NCBI RefSeq assembly: GCF_019740335.1
Contig: NZ_JAHXZS010000001.1
Location: 186,001 to 250,000 of the forward strand
Length of the DNA: 64,000 nucleotides
Direction of reading: 5' to 3'
Source of the DNA: Alteraquisediminimonas sediminicola
GTDB taxonomy: Bacteria > Pseudomonadota > Alphaproteobacteria > Sphingomonadales > Sphingomonadaceae
Position numbers and translations under genes: made by a program. The notes beneath the pieces were generated by a model. That model saw nothing but the letters and a program-made list of their open reading frames with translations, made no database searches and was not told the origin of the DNA. Every line of letters begins with the position of its first letter. Within the stretch, counting starts at the first letter, position 1. Of this stretch, positions 7,895-16,785 are shown in pieces.

Positions 7895-10159
7895 TCAATC
7901 CGTGAGCGGAAGATGGCGCGCGCGATGGCCGTTCACGGCATAAAGCGCATTGGCGATGGCGGGTGCGACCGGCGGCACCGCGATTTCTCCGACGCCGCCG
8001 CTTGGGTGCGGGCTGGCGATCAAATGGGTTATGATTTCCGGGCTGTTGGCCAGTTGCGGCAAATGGAGCGCGGCGAGATTTTCGGTCATCGCCTTGCCCT
8101 TGTCATAGGACATGGCGTTGCCGAGCGCGGTTGCCAGCCCCCAGATTATCCCGCCCTCAATCTGCTGGCGCACGATGTCGGGATGCACGATCTGGCCGCA
8201 ATCGACGACTGCTGTGATCCGATCGACGATGATGCGTTGATCCTCCGCCACATGCACATCCGCAACCATTGCGACATGGCTGCCAAAGCTGGAATGGCAG
8301 GCAATGCCTTGGCCCGAACCCATCGCACCGCCCTGCCAGCCCGCATAGCTGGCCACGAGCGCGAGGCATTGGGCAAGACGGGATTGGCCGCCGAGTATCT
8401 GCATCCGATAGGACATCGGGTCCATTTGCCGACTATGGGCCAGTTCATCGATGAAGGATTCGGTGAAAAACGCGGTGTAGCTATGCGCCATGCCGCGCCA
8501 GATCGAGGTCGGAATGCCGATGTCGGTCGGGTGATGGTCAATCGCGACCGATGGCACCGCATAAGGTGGCATCGCGCCATCGACATCGAATGCATTGGGC
8601 GCATCGCCATCGATCAGCCATGATATGCCGGGGCCAAGCCGTTCCATCACTTCGCGCGAGGTGGCGGGGCAGGCTATCTGCGCCTGCCATGCAGTCGGGA
8701 TGCCGCTGTTCGGTTCGATCTGCGCCCGCATTCGCGCGATGGCGGGTGGGCGGCAACGATTTTGTCCCAGATCTTGAGCGCGCGGCCAAGTGAGTTGGAT
8801 CGGGCGCTTGGCCTTGATCGCGAGGATCGCCGCCTCCACCCCCGCATCATGATCAAGCTTGCGCCCAAATCCACCACCGACCAACATCGGATGCACCGTG
8901 ACCCGGTTTGCATCAAGATTGCAGGCTCGGGCGATGGCGGCGCGGGCGATGCCGGGGGATTGGGTCGGCATCCAGATTTCCATCCGGTCATTTTCGTAGC
9001 GGGCGGTCGCGGTCATTGGCTCCAGCGCCGCATGGGGGGCGGGGGCAACCCGATATTCGACGGCGTAAACGCCCGGATTATCGGTCACATCATCGCCGTT
9101 GCCGCGTGTCAGGACGCGCGCACCATCTGCCTCATCTAGCGCAGCCTTAAGTCTTTGGGTGATGGCATTGTCATTCAGACCGGGCTGATCGACCTTCCAT
9201 TGCACATCGGCGAGTTGCAACGCGCGATCCGCCGCCCACCACGTCTCGCCAATCGCGGCGATGAACATCGGGTGATCGACCAACAACCGCACATCCGGCA
9301 CGCTTTGCGCGGCCTTTCTATCGATCTTGTGCAAGCGCCCTCCGCCAAGCGGGGGGTGGCGCACCGATGCAAAACCCATATTGGGCAGGCGAATGTCGGC
9401 GGCAAATTGCGCGGTGCCATCGACCTTGGCGGGGAGGTCGATCCTTGGCACCGAAGTGCCGAACAGGGGCCGGGACTTGGGATCGCGCAGAGGAATATCT
9501 TTGGGGGGATCGAAGCTGGCTGCCAGCGTTGCCAGTTCGCCAAAGCGCAGCCGGTCTTGTGCCTTATCCGGTGCGCCAAGGGTGACGAAACCGTCCGCCG
9601 TGTCACATGCCTGCCAATCCGCGTCCCAGCGTTCGGCGGCCGCCATGCAGAGCAGCGTCCGCGCCATTGCGCCTGCCTCGCGAAAACGTGTCGTAAAGCC
9701 GCGGATCGAGCTTGATCCTGCGGTCATCATCATTTCGGATCGCACCGCGATTTCGCGTGCCGTCCATTGGCCTACGCCCTGCAACATATCGGGCAGGTTC
9801 TTTTCCGCCTGTTCGCGCAACAAAAAGTCATTGGCATAAAGCGGGTTGATCGGGGCAGGCTCGACCGCGATCGTGCGCCAGTCCGCGCCCAGTTCATCCG
9901 CGAGAATCTGCGGCAGGCTGGTATAGACGCCTTGCCCCATTTCGGCCTGTGGCACGATGACGGTGACAAGACCCGCCTCGTCGATCTTCAAAAAGGCGTT
10001 GAAGATCATTTCGCCGGGACGGGCCAGTAAATTCTGGCGATAGCTGCGCGGCCACACGCCCCATGCAAGCAGCAATCCCGCACCGACGCCGCCGCCAATC
10101 AGCAGCCTGCGTCGGGAGATATTGGCAAGGCGTTCAGACAATTGCCGCGCTATTGTCAC
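7895..10159 (-). CDS. Xanthine dehydrogenase-family molybdopterin-binding subunit, exported (IorB-like)
   Basis: A 754-residue protein with a twin-arginine-like signal, ISRRRLLIGGG (residues 14-24), then a hydrophobic stretch. The body resembles the molybdenum-cofactor subunit of isoquinoline 1-oxidoreductase/aldehyde dehydrogenase types (motifs AEMGQGVYTSLPQIL, GGGFGRKLDHD, SIWRGMAHSY, GGVGEIAVPP). These enzymes hydroxylate aldehydes or N-heterocycles in the periplasm and normally pair with a small [2Fe-2S] subunit. No such subunit gene is next to it. The GTG start overlaps the stop of the LpoA-like gene (GTGA). The substrate cannot be named from sequence. Confidence 0.85.
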   Translation of the reverse strand: MTIARQLSERLANISRRRLLIGGGVGAGLLLAWGVWPRSYRQNLLARPGEMIFNAFLKIDEAGLVTVIVPQAEMGQGVYTSLPQILADELGADWRTIAVEPAPINPLYANDFLLREQAEKNLPDMLQGVGQWTAREIAVRSEMMMTAGSSSIRGFTTRFREAGAMARTLLCMAAAERWDADWQACDTADGFVTLGAPDKAQDRLRFGELATLAASFDPPKDIPLRDPKSRPLFGTSVPRIDLPAKVDGTAQFAADIRLPNMGFASVRHPPLGGGRLHKIDRKAAQSVPDVRLLVDHPMFIAAIGETWWAADRALQLADVQWKVDQPGLNDNAITQRLKAALDEADGARVLTRGNGDDVTDNPGVYAVEYRVAPAPHAALEPMTATARYENDRMEIWMPTQSPGIARAAIARACNLDANRVTVHPMLVGGGFGRKLDHDAGVEAAILAIKAKRPIQLTWPRAQDLGQNRCRPPAIARMRAQIEPNSGIPTAWQAQIACPATSREVMERLGPGISWLIDGDAPNAFDVDGAMPPYAVPSVAIDHHPTDIGIPTSIWRGMAHSYTAFFTESFIDELAHSRQMDPMSYRMQILGGQSRLAQCLALVASYAGWQGGAMGSGQGIACHSSFGSHVAMVADVHVAEDQRIIVDRITAVVDCGQIVHPDIVRQQIEGGIIWGLATALGNAMSYDKGKAMTENLAALHLPQLANSPEIITHLIASPHPSGGVGEIAVPPVAPAIANALYAVNGHRARHLPLTD

Positions 10160-11331
10160 TCGTCAAATTTCCGGGGTGCCGGTGAAATGGTTGCGAATTT
10201 GCCTGATGTGATCTGCTGCACTTCCAATGCGCGTTCGGCGATAAAGCCGTTGCGGAAGCGGAATGCACCGTCGACACCTGCAAATCCACCCGGATCGTTC
10301 AGCGCCTTGGCAGGGAAGTTCGTGCCCGGCGTCCAATTTCCGGCGACCCGGATCGTCAGCAACACCGCATCATAGCCAAGACTCGCCAGACGATAAGGCG
10401 AGCGTCCGAAACGGGCCTTATATTTGGCGGAGAGCTGATTGAACATGCCGTCCGACACGCTGGCGAACATCGCGCCCTGCATCACGGGATTGGCGGCGAT
10501 GCTGTTTTCGGTATTCCACAATTCGGTACCGAGAATCTGGGCATCGGCCCCGCCATTTTTACGGATCAGCGGCACGGCCTGAATGGCGAAGCGCCCGCTA
10601 TCGGCGATCAATACCGCGTCATAGCCCTGATTCGCCTGCAATTTCTTGATGGCGACGGACAAAGAGGCGGTGCTGCGATCATAGCTTTGCATCGCGACGA
10701 CGCTGGCACCGGCCTGTTCGGCGGCGCTGATCAACGTGGCGGAGGCGCGCTTGCCATAAACGCCATTTGGCACAAGCCCGGCAAATCGACTTTTCCCCTG
10801 TGTGCGGGCATAGCGCACGACCCGATTGATCGACTGACCGGGGGTGAAGCCAAGAATGTAAGTGCCATTGCCTGCGACCGAAATGTCGTTGGAGAAGCTC
10901 AACACCGGCACATCCGCCTTGGCCGCAATGGACGAGACGGCGCGCACGTCATCACTGAGCAACGGACCGAGAATCAGGCGGTTGCCGTCTGCAAGCGCCC
11001 GATTCACCGCATTGGCCGCGCCCAAGGCGGTATCATAGGTCGTCACCCGCAATTTGGTTGTACCGCTATCGAGCAATGCGAGATTCGCCGCATCGGCAAT
11101 GGACTGGCCGACACCGGCATTTTCGCCGGTCAACGGCACCAGCAATGCGATGCGATGACGCTCGGTATCGGTCGGTAATTGGCTGATCGGCGCGGTTTCA
11201 GCCGGGCCTTTGCCGGGAGGTGGTCCTTTCGGGACCATGGTCTGGCAACCCGCCAGCAAACCCATCACCACAAGCGCAACGCCCTTGGCAAAAGTGCGGT
11301 GGCGTTGCAGAGGAGCGGTATTCGATGCCAT
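10156..11331 (-). CDS. Penicillin-binding protein activator LpoA-like lipoprotein
   Basis: A 391-residue lipoprotein. The signal peptide ends in the lipobox LLAGC (Cys29). A periplasmic binding-protein fold follows (RIALLVPLTGENAGVGQSI near residue 60, then AVLIADSGR and LASLGYDAVLLT), as in the C-terminal half of LpoA/YraM, which stimulates PBP1A from the outer membrane. The N-terminal TPR part of enterobacterial LpoA is missing, as is usual in Alphaproteobacteria. Gene order supports the call: it is divergent from rsmI and yraN, as in many Proteobacteria. A branched-chain amino-acid binding protein is the alternative, but there are no ABC transporter genes. Confidence 0.8.
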   Translation of the reverse strand: MASNTAPLQRHRTFAKGVALVVMGLLAGCQTMVPKGPPPGKGPAETAPISQLPTDTERHRIALLVPLTGENAGVGQSIADAANLALLDSGTTKLRVTTYDTALGAANAVNRALADGNRLILGPLLSDDVRAVSSIAAKADVPVLSFSNDISVAGNGTYILGFTPGQSINRVVRYARTQGKSRFAGLVPNGVYGKRASATLISAAEQAGASVVAMQSYDRSTASLSVAIKKLQANQGYDAVLIADSGRFAIQAVPLIRKNGGADAQILGTELWNTENSIAANPVMQGAMFASVSDGMFNQLSAKYKARFGRSPYRLASLGYDAVLLTIRVAGNWTPGTNFPAKALNDPGGFAGVDGAFRFRNGFIAERALEVQQITSGKFATISPAPRKFDE

Positions 11332-11334
11332 GAG

Positions 11335-12186
11335 ATGATTCCTGTGAATGACGCTTTGCCCCCCGGCCTTTATATCGTGGCGACCCCAATCGGCAATCTC
11401 TCTGATTTGTCGGCGCGGGCGATTGATGTTTTACGGCATGCTAATGCCATTGCTGTGGAAGACAGCCGCGTGACTGCGACCTTGCTTCGCCACATCGGGG
11501 CCAAGGTGCAGATGATCCGTTATGACGATCATGTCGGCGATGCGGTCCGCCCGCAATTGCTGGAACGCATGGCCAATGAAGTGATCGCCTTGGTGTCGGA
11601 TGCGGGGACGCCGCTTATCTCCGACCCCGGTTATAAATTGGTACGCGAAGCCCGCGAGCGTGGCGTGTTGGTGACGACGATCCCCGGTCCCTGCGCGGCG
11701 ATTGCAGCACTGACTTTGGCGGGGCTACCGACCAATCGCTTTTTATTCGAGGGATTTCTGCCGTCCAAGGCAAAAGCACGCGACGATGCGATTGCGGAAT
11801 TGGCCCCGATCAAGGCGACATTGGTGTTTTACGAAAGCGGGCCACGGCTTGTCGCGGCGCTTGACGCGCTGGCTTTGGGGCTGGGCAATCGCGAGGCGGC
11901 GGTGGCGCGAGAGATCAGCAAGCGCTTCGAGGAATGCCAGACCGGGCTGTTGAGCGCATTGGCCACGCATTACACCGCCCATCCGGCGCGGGGTGAAATC
12001 GTGATCGTGGTCGGCCCGCCCGATGCGGAGTCGCTGCGGCCAAAGGGCGCGGACCTTGATGAGATGCTGCGGACCGCGATGGTCGATCATCCGATGTCCA
12101 AGGCTATCAGACTGGTGGCCAAGCAAAGCGGCGTGGACAAGGATGAACTGACCGCGCGCGCTGAGGCGATCCGGCAGGCGGAATGA
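11335..12186 (+). CDS. rsmI: 16S rRNA (cytidine1402-2'-O)-methyltransferase
   Basis: A 283-residue SAM-dependent tetrapyrrole-methylase-fold enzyme that methylates C1402 of 16S rRNA. LPPGLYIVATPIGNLSDLS is the signature N-terminus, and VEDSRVTATLLRH, SDAGTPLISDPGYKLV and TIPGPCAAIAALTLAGLPT follow in order. The ATG at 11335 gives a short leader before the conserved start; a GTG at 11344 is an alternative. Only three bases separate this ATG from the divergent lipoprotein start. yraN overlaps its stop by ATGA, giving a likely rsmI-yraN-gshB operon. Confidence 0.95.
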   Translation: MIPVNDALPPGLYIVATPIGNLSDLSARAIDVLRHANAIAVEDSRVTATLLRHIGAKVQMIRYDDHVGDAVRPQLLERMANEVIALVSDAGTPLISDPGYKLVREARERGVLVTTIPGPCAAIAALTLAGLPTNRFLFEGFLPSKAKARDDAIAELAPIKATLVFYESGPRLVAALDALALGLGNREAAVAREISKRFEECQTGLLSALATHYTAHPARGEIVIVVGPPDAESLRPKGADLDEMLRTAMVDHPMSKAIRLVAKQSGVDKDELTARAEAIRQAE

Positions 12187-12563
12187 AGCGATCTGGCCAA
12201 CATGATAATGGCCAGCAGCGCCAGCAGCGCGAACATGTCGGACGCCGCGCCGAATTTTGGGCGGCGTGGTGGCTGCGGCTGAAGGGTTGGCGGATTATCG
12301 CGCAGCGTTGCCGCACCCATGTTGGCGAAGTGGATGTACTGGCACGGCGCGGGCGCGTGCTCGCCTGTATCGAGGTGAAATATCGGGCCTCGTCCGCCAG
12401 CCTTGATTCCGCGATAGATCGTCAGCGCTTGCGCCGGGTCGCAGCCGCCGCAGAAATACTGTCAGCGCGTCATGCCGGGCCCGATGATGATGTACGGATC
12501 GATGTGATCCTTCTTTCACCACGCCACTGGCCGGTGCATCTGGTCAATGTCTGGCACGGGTGA
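12183..12563 (+). CDS. yraN: YraN/UPF0102 family endonuclease-like protein
   Basis: A 126-residue member of UPF0102, a family with the restriction-endonuclease-like core seen here as RTHVGEVDVLARRGRVLACIEVKYR (paired E..D and ExK residues at about 48-68). The N-terminal GRRAEFWAAWWLRLKGWRI is typical. The molecular function is not settled; some members bind or cut branched DNA. It overlaps rsmI by four bases, and gshB follows after 39 bases, which is the usual alphaproteobacterial order. Confidence 0.9.
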   Translation: MKRSGQHDNGQQRQQREHVGRRAEFWAAWWLRLKGWRIIAQRCRTHVGEVDVLARRGRVLACIEVKYRASSASLDSAIDRQRLRRVAAAAEILSARHAGPDDDVRIDVILLSPRHWPVHLVNVWHG

Positions 12564-12602
12564 TAGGAGGCGCCAGCAATTACCTAAAAAGGCGTAGCGA
12601 CG

Positions 12603-13556
12603 ATGACATTGCGTGTAGCGGTGCAGATGGACCCGATGGAAACGATCAACGTCGCTGGGGATTCGACCTTTGCGATCATGCTCGCCGGACAGCCGCGCGG
12701 TCATCAGTTCTTCCATTATCAGGCGGGCGACCTTTGCTATCGCGATGGCCGGGTCTCCGCCGCCGCCCGTCCGGTCACGGTGCAGCGCGTTACAGGCGAT
12801 CATTTCAGCTTTGGCGATTGGCAGACTATCGACCTTGGCGAAGATATCGACGTCGTGCTGATGCGTCAGGACCCGCCGTTCGATCTCGCTTATATCACCG
12901 CGACCCATTTGCTGGAACGCATCCAGCACCAGACCCTTGTCGTCAACGATCCGGCATCGGTCCGCAATGCGCCGGAAAAATTGTTCGTGCTCGATTATGC
13001 GCAATTCATGCCGCCGACGATGATCACCCGCCGGTTGGAAGATGCCCGCGCTTTTCACGAAGAACATGGCGAAGTGGTTGTCAAACCGCTGTATGGCAAT
13101 GCCGGTTCCGCCGTGTTCCATGTCGGGCGCAACGATGCCAATCTGGCGGCGCTCACGGAATTATTCGGTCAGGTCTGGCGCGAACCGTTCATGGTGCAGG
13201 CATTCCTGCCGGATGTGTCCAAGGGCGACAAGCGTATCGTATTGGTTGATGGTAAGGTCGCGGGCGCGATCAATCGCCTGCCCAAGGCCGGGGAAATCCG
13301 GTCGAACCTCGCGGCGGGCGGCAGCGCCAATGCCACCGAACTGACCGCACGTGAACGCGAGATTTGCGATGTGCTTGGTCCGGAACTTGCCAAGCGCGGA
13401 CTGTTGTTTGTCGGGATCGATGTGATTGCGGGCTATCTGACCGAAATCAACGTGACCTCGCCAACCGGGATCGTTGCGATCGACCGTTTCAATGGCACGG
13501 ATACGCCTGCGCTGATCTGGGATGCGATTGAGGCCAAGGTTCTGAACCGTGGCTGA
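12603..13556 (+). CDS. gshB: Glutathione synthetase
   Basis: A 317-residue ATP-grasp enzyme that adds glycine to gamma-glutamylcysteine. The typical N-terminus VAVQMDPMETINVAGDSTF, MRQDPPFDLAYITATHLLE (about residue 85), the ATP-grasp strand VVKPLYGNAGSAVFHV (about 160) and the C-terminal EINVTSPTGIVAIDRF are clear. The length matches bacterial GshB (315-320). It is downstream of rsmI-yraN, and its stop overlaps the GTG start of the DedA gene, so all four are likely one transcript. Confidence 0.97.
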   Translation: MTLRVAVQMDPMETINVAGDSTFAIMLAGQPRGHQFFHYQAGDLCYRDGRVSAAARPVTVQRVTGDHFSFGDWQTIDLGEDIDVVLMRQDPPFDLAYITATHLLERIQHQTLVVNDPASVRNAPEKLFVLDYAQFMPPTMITRRLEDARAFHEEHGEVVVKPLYGNAGSAVFHVGRNDANLAALTELFGQVWREPFMVQAFLPDVSKGDKRIVLVDGKVAGAINRLPKAGEIRSNLAAGGSANATELTAREREICDVLGPELAKRGLLFVGIDVIAGYLTEINVTSPTGIVAIDRFNGTDTPALIWDAIEAKVLNRG

Positions 13557-14169
13557 TTGGGTCATCCGTCTGATTGAACAGACCGGTTATCTCGGCATCG
13601 GCTTCTTGATGCTGGCGGAGACGGTGTTTCCGCCGATCCCGTCCGAAGTCATCATGTCAGTCGCGGGCTTGCAGGCGGCGAAGGGTGATCTCTGGCTGCC
13701 GTTCGTGATCCTGTCCGGCACGGCGGGCGCGATGTTTGGCAATTTGTTCTGGTATTTTGTCGCGCGCGCCCTTGGGTTGGAGCGATTTCACCCGTTCATC
13801 AATCGTTGGGGCCGTTGGCTGACGATCGATTGGCACGAGGTCAATCGCGCCGATAAATGGTTCCGCATCCATGGCAATGCGTTTGTCGGCTTTGGCCGGA
13901 TCGTGCCGACGATCCGGTCGTTGGTGTCCGTGCCTGCGGGTTTTCTCCACATGAGCCTGAAAAGCTTCACCCTCTGGTCGACGCTTGGCACCGGGGTGTG
14001 GACGGCGATGCTGGCGATTGTCGGCTGGTCGATGGGCAAGCAATATGGCGATGTCGACGCGATCTTAGGACCGGTCAGCAATATCGTCATTCTGTTATTG
14101 GTGTTTTTCTATCTCTGGCGGGTGGTGACATGGAAGCCGCACACCGCCGACCAGAAAGATACACATTAA
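13549..14169 (+). CDS. DedA family membrane protein
   Basis: A 206-residue VTT/SNARE-associated (DedA) family protein with four to five membrane segments. Family motifs are visible: ETVFPPIPSEVIM near residue 25, GNLFWYFVARALG near 65, and FGRIVPTIRSLVSVPAG near 115 with the conserved arginine pair. DedA proteins are linked to lipid-carrier (undecaprenyl phosphate or phospholipid) flipping and to membrane-potential homeostasis. The GTG start overlaps the gshB 3' end by eight bases, so translation is probably coupled. The gene converges on queF with six bases between them. Confidence 0.92.
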   Translation: MADWVIRLIEQTGYLGIGFLMLAETVFPPIPSEVIMSVAGLQAAKGDLWLPFVILSGTAGAMFGNLFWYFVARALGLERFHPFINRWGRWLTIDWHEVNRADKWFRIHGNAFVGFGRIVPTIRSLVSVPAGFLHMSLKSFTLWSTLGTGVWTAMLAIVGWSMGKQYGDVDAILGPVSNIVILLLVFFYLWRVVTWKPHTADQKDTH

Positions 14170-14175
14170 GCCGCT

Positions 14176-14619
14176 TCAGCGTCCGCGATAACCGGGGACG
14201 CCCTGATCCGGGAGCCACAGCCCCGCAGGCGGTGGGCCAGATTGCCAGAACACATCAATCGGAATGCCGCCACGCGGATACCAATAACCGCCGATCCGTA
14301 GCCAATGGGGTTTCATTTCATTGAACAGGCGCTGGCCAATGCCGACGGTGCAATCTTCGTGAAATGCCGCGTGATTGCGGAATGACCCAAGAAACAGCTT
14401 CAACGACTTGGATTCGACGATCGTCTCATCCGGCGCATAATCGATCACGATGTGCGCGAAATCCGGCTGGCCCGTCACCGGGCATAATGAGGTGAACTCA
14501 GGCGCGCTGAAACGTGTGAGATACAGCGTCCCCTTGCGCGGGTTTGGGACATAATCGAGCTGCGCCTGATCGGGCGATGCGGGGAGCGGGCTGTTCTGGC
14601 CAAGAAACTTCGGGTTCAT
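14176..14619 (-). CDS. queF: NADPH-dependent 7-cyano-7-deazaguanine (preQ0) reductase, short type
   Basis: A 147-residue unimodular QueF that reduces preQ0 to preQ1 in queuosine synthesis. The QueF motif [20 protein letters not shown] is intact, as are the catalytic cysteine in [13 protein letters not shown] and the C-terminal [13 protein letters not shown]. The start MNPKFLGQ at 14619 is where family homology begins; the open frame further upstream runs into the sseA promoter region. There are no other queuosine genes in the window. It converges on dedA. Confidence 0.95.
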   Translation of the reverse strand: MNPKFLGQNSPLPASPDQAQLDYVPNPRKGTLYLTRFSAPEFTSLCPVTGQPDFAHIVIDYAPDETIVESKSLKLFLGSFRNHAAFHEDCTVGIGQRLFNEMKPHWLRIGGYWYPRGGIPIDVFWQSGPPPAGLWLPDQGVPGYRGR

Positions 14620-14736
14620 ATCTGACCGATACGGGATTGGTAGACCAAATTCAATGCGCTCGCACCCTCGACGCACCCGTTCGAGCGCGATAGTAAAGGG
14701 GAGCATTGCATTTTATCTAAAGAATGGAGATTCGCC

Positions 14737-15579
14737 GTGGACGCACTCGTATCAACCGAATGGCTTGCTGGTGAGCTGGGTGCCTTCGACCTGCGCGTGG
14801 TCGATGCGACGCAGGTGATGGAAGACACGGGCCGCGATCCGCGCGCCGAATTCGATGCCGCCCATATTCCGGGCGCGATTTTCATGGACCTTGCCGAACT
14901 GGTCGATAGCGCCAACCTGATTGCCAACATGGCCCCCTCCGCCGAAAAATTTGCCAGCCGGATGCAGGCGCTTGGCCTTGGCGATGGCAGCCGCATCGTG
15001 CTGTACGACAACGCCCCTCACAAGACGTCTGCCCGCGCCTATTGGCTGTTGCGGATGTTCGGTGCGCATGATGTCGCGATCCTTGATGGCGGTCTGGCCA
15101 AATGGCAGGCGGAAGGGCGCGCAATCGAAAGCGGCGTGACCAAATTGCGTCACCGCCATTTCACCGTCTGGGCCGATGCGGAGCCGGTGCGTAGCAAGCA
15201 GGATGTGCTCGATAATCTCAACACCAAATCGGCGGTGGTCGTGGATGCCCGTGGCACTCCTCGTTTCACCGGCGAAGAGGCGGAGCCGCGCCCCAACATG
15301 GCATCGGGCCATATTCCGGGTTCGCGCAATCTGCCTTATGATCAGGTCTTTAACGCGGACGGCACGTACAAGTCTGTGGATGCGATCAAGGCAGCGTTTG
15401 AGGGTGCGGGCGTCGATCTGTCCAAGCCGATGATCACCACCTGCGGTTCCGGCCTGACGGCGGCGGTATTGTTGTTCGCGGCCCATCTGACCGGCAAGAA
15501 GGATGTGGCCCTTTATGATGGCTCTTGGGCTGAATGGGGTGCTGATCCGCAGACGCCAAAGGCCGTAGGCGCTGCTTGA
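14737..15579 (+). CDS. sseA: 3-mercaptopyruvate sulfurtransferase (rhodanese family)
   Basis: A 280-residue tandem-rhodanese enzyme that transfers sulfur from 3-mercaptopyruvate to thiols or cyanide. Domain 1 includes RVVDATQVMEDTGRDPRAEF and AHIPGAIFMDL. Domain 2 ends with the active-site loop TTCGSGLTA (about residue 233), the CGSG[VL]T form of mercaptopyruvate enzymes rather than CRKGVT of thiosulfate enzymes. The GTG start has GGAG eight bases upstream. metC starts 12 bases downstream, so a sulfur amino-acid operon sseA-metC-lnt is likely. Confidence 0.93.
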   Translation: MDALVSTEWLAGELGAFDLRVVDATQVMEDTGRDPRAEFDAAHIPGAIFMDLAELVDSANLIANMAPSAEKFASRMQALGLGDGSRIVLYDNAPHKTSARAYWLLRMFGAHDVAILDGGLAKWQAEGRAIESGVTKLRHRHFTVWADAEPVRSKQDVLDNLNTKSAVVVDARGTPRFTGEEAEPRPNMASGHIPGSRNLPYDQVFNADGTYKSVDAIKAAFEGAGVDLSKPMITTCGSGLTAAVLLFAAHLTGKKDVALYDGSWAEWGADPQTPKAVGAA

Positions 15580-15591
15580 GCGCAACGCCAA

Positions 15592-16785
15592 GTGAGCACA
15601 AATGGCAGTGATGATGACCAGCCGTTCACCAAGTTGGTGACGGGTGGTCGTCGTTCGGAATGGACCGGTGTTGTGGTCAATGCGCCGGTGTGGCGCGCGT
15701 CCACCATCCTGTTTGACAGCGTGGCGCATCTCCGTGCGGCGGTGAAGCGCAATCAGGACGGCGATTTCTATTATGGCCGTCGCGGTACGCCGACCCAATG
15801 GTCGCTGGCCGAGGCGCTGACCGCATTGGAGCCGGGTGCGGCGGGGACGATGCTCTATCCCTCCGGCGTGGCCGCTATTTGTGGCGCGTTGCTGTCGGTG
15901 GTGAAGCCCGGTGATCATCTGCTGGTCGCCGATAGTGTCTATGATCCGACCCGCGTGTTCTGCCATCATGTGCTGGCCCCGATGGGGATCGAGACCGAAT
16001 TTTACGATCCGATGATCGGCGCGGGCATTGCCGATCTCTGTCGCCCGAACACCCGCGTGATCTTCCTTGAAAGCCCCGGCAGCCTGACCTTTGAGGTGCA
16101 GGACGTCCCCGCCATTTGCGCGGTCGCCAAGGCCCGGAACATTGTCACGATGATCGATAACACTTGGGCGACGCCCTTGCTGTTTCCCGCGATCAGCCGG
16201 GGGGTGGATTTCACCATTCTCGCCTGCACCAAATATGTGGTCGGCCATTCCGATGTGATGATGGGATCGGTCACGACGACCGAGGCGTATTGGGCCGGTC
16301 TGCGGCGCACGACACAGCTTTATGGGCAAATCGTGTCGCCCGATGATGCGGCGCTGGCCAGCCGGGGGCTTCGAACCATGGGCGTGCGTTTGCGCCAACA
16401 GGGCGAAAGCGCGTTGCAAATCGCATTGTGGCTGGAACAACAGCGCGGCATTCGCGCGGTATATCACCCGGCATTGCCGAATTGTCCGGGCCATGCATTT
16501 TGGAAGCGCGATTTCAATGGCGCGGCCAGCCTTTTCGCCTTTGAATTCGATACGGATGTCACCGATTCCCAGCGTTGCGCCTTTGTGGATCGGCTGCGGC
16601 TGTTCGGCATTGGCTTTAGCTGGGGTGGGTTTGAAAGCCTTGCGCTGGCGATTGATCCGGCCTCGATCCGCACCGCGACCACATGGGAAGGCCATGGGTT
16701 GATGGTGCGGCTGCATATCGGGCTGGAAGATGCTGGCGATTTGACCGCCGATCTCGCCCAATCGCTGGAGCATGTCATTGCCTGA
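15592..16785 (+). CDS. metC: Cystathionine beta-lyase
   Basis: A 397-residue PLP enzyme of the Cys/Met metabolism family that cleaves cystathionine to homocysteine. The family motifs YYGRRGTPTQWSLAEAL (about residue 60) and MIDNTWATPLLFPAISRG (about 185) are present, with the PLP lysine in ACTKYVVGHSDVMMG (about 210). The GTG start follows the sseA stop by 12 bases. The 3' end overlaps lnt by 14 bases. The call over cystathionine gamma-synthase rests on overall resemblance to the short alphaproteobacterial MetC type, so the exact specificity is inferred. Confidence 0.92.
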   Translation: MSTNGSDDDQPFTKLVTGGRRSEWTGVVVNAPVWRASTILFDSVAHLRAAVKRNQDGDFYYGRRGTPTQWSLAEALTALEPGAAGTMLYPSGVAAICGALLSVVKPGDHLLVADSVYDPTRVFCHHVLAPMGIETEFYDPMIGAGIADLCRPNTRVIFLESPGSLTFEVQDVPAICAVAKARNIVTMIDNTWATPLLFPAISRGVDFTILACTKYVVGHSDVMMGSVTTTEAYWAGLRRTTQLYGQIVSPDDAALASRGLRTMGVRLRQQGESALQIALWLEQQRGIRAVYHPALPNCPGHAFWKRDFNGAASLFAFEFDTDVTDSQRCAFVDRLRLFGIGFSWGGFESLALAIDPASIRTATTWEGHGLMVRLHIGLEDAGDLTADLAQSLEHVIA

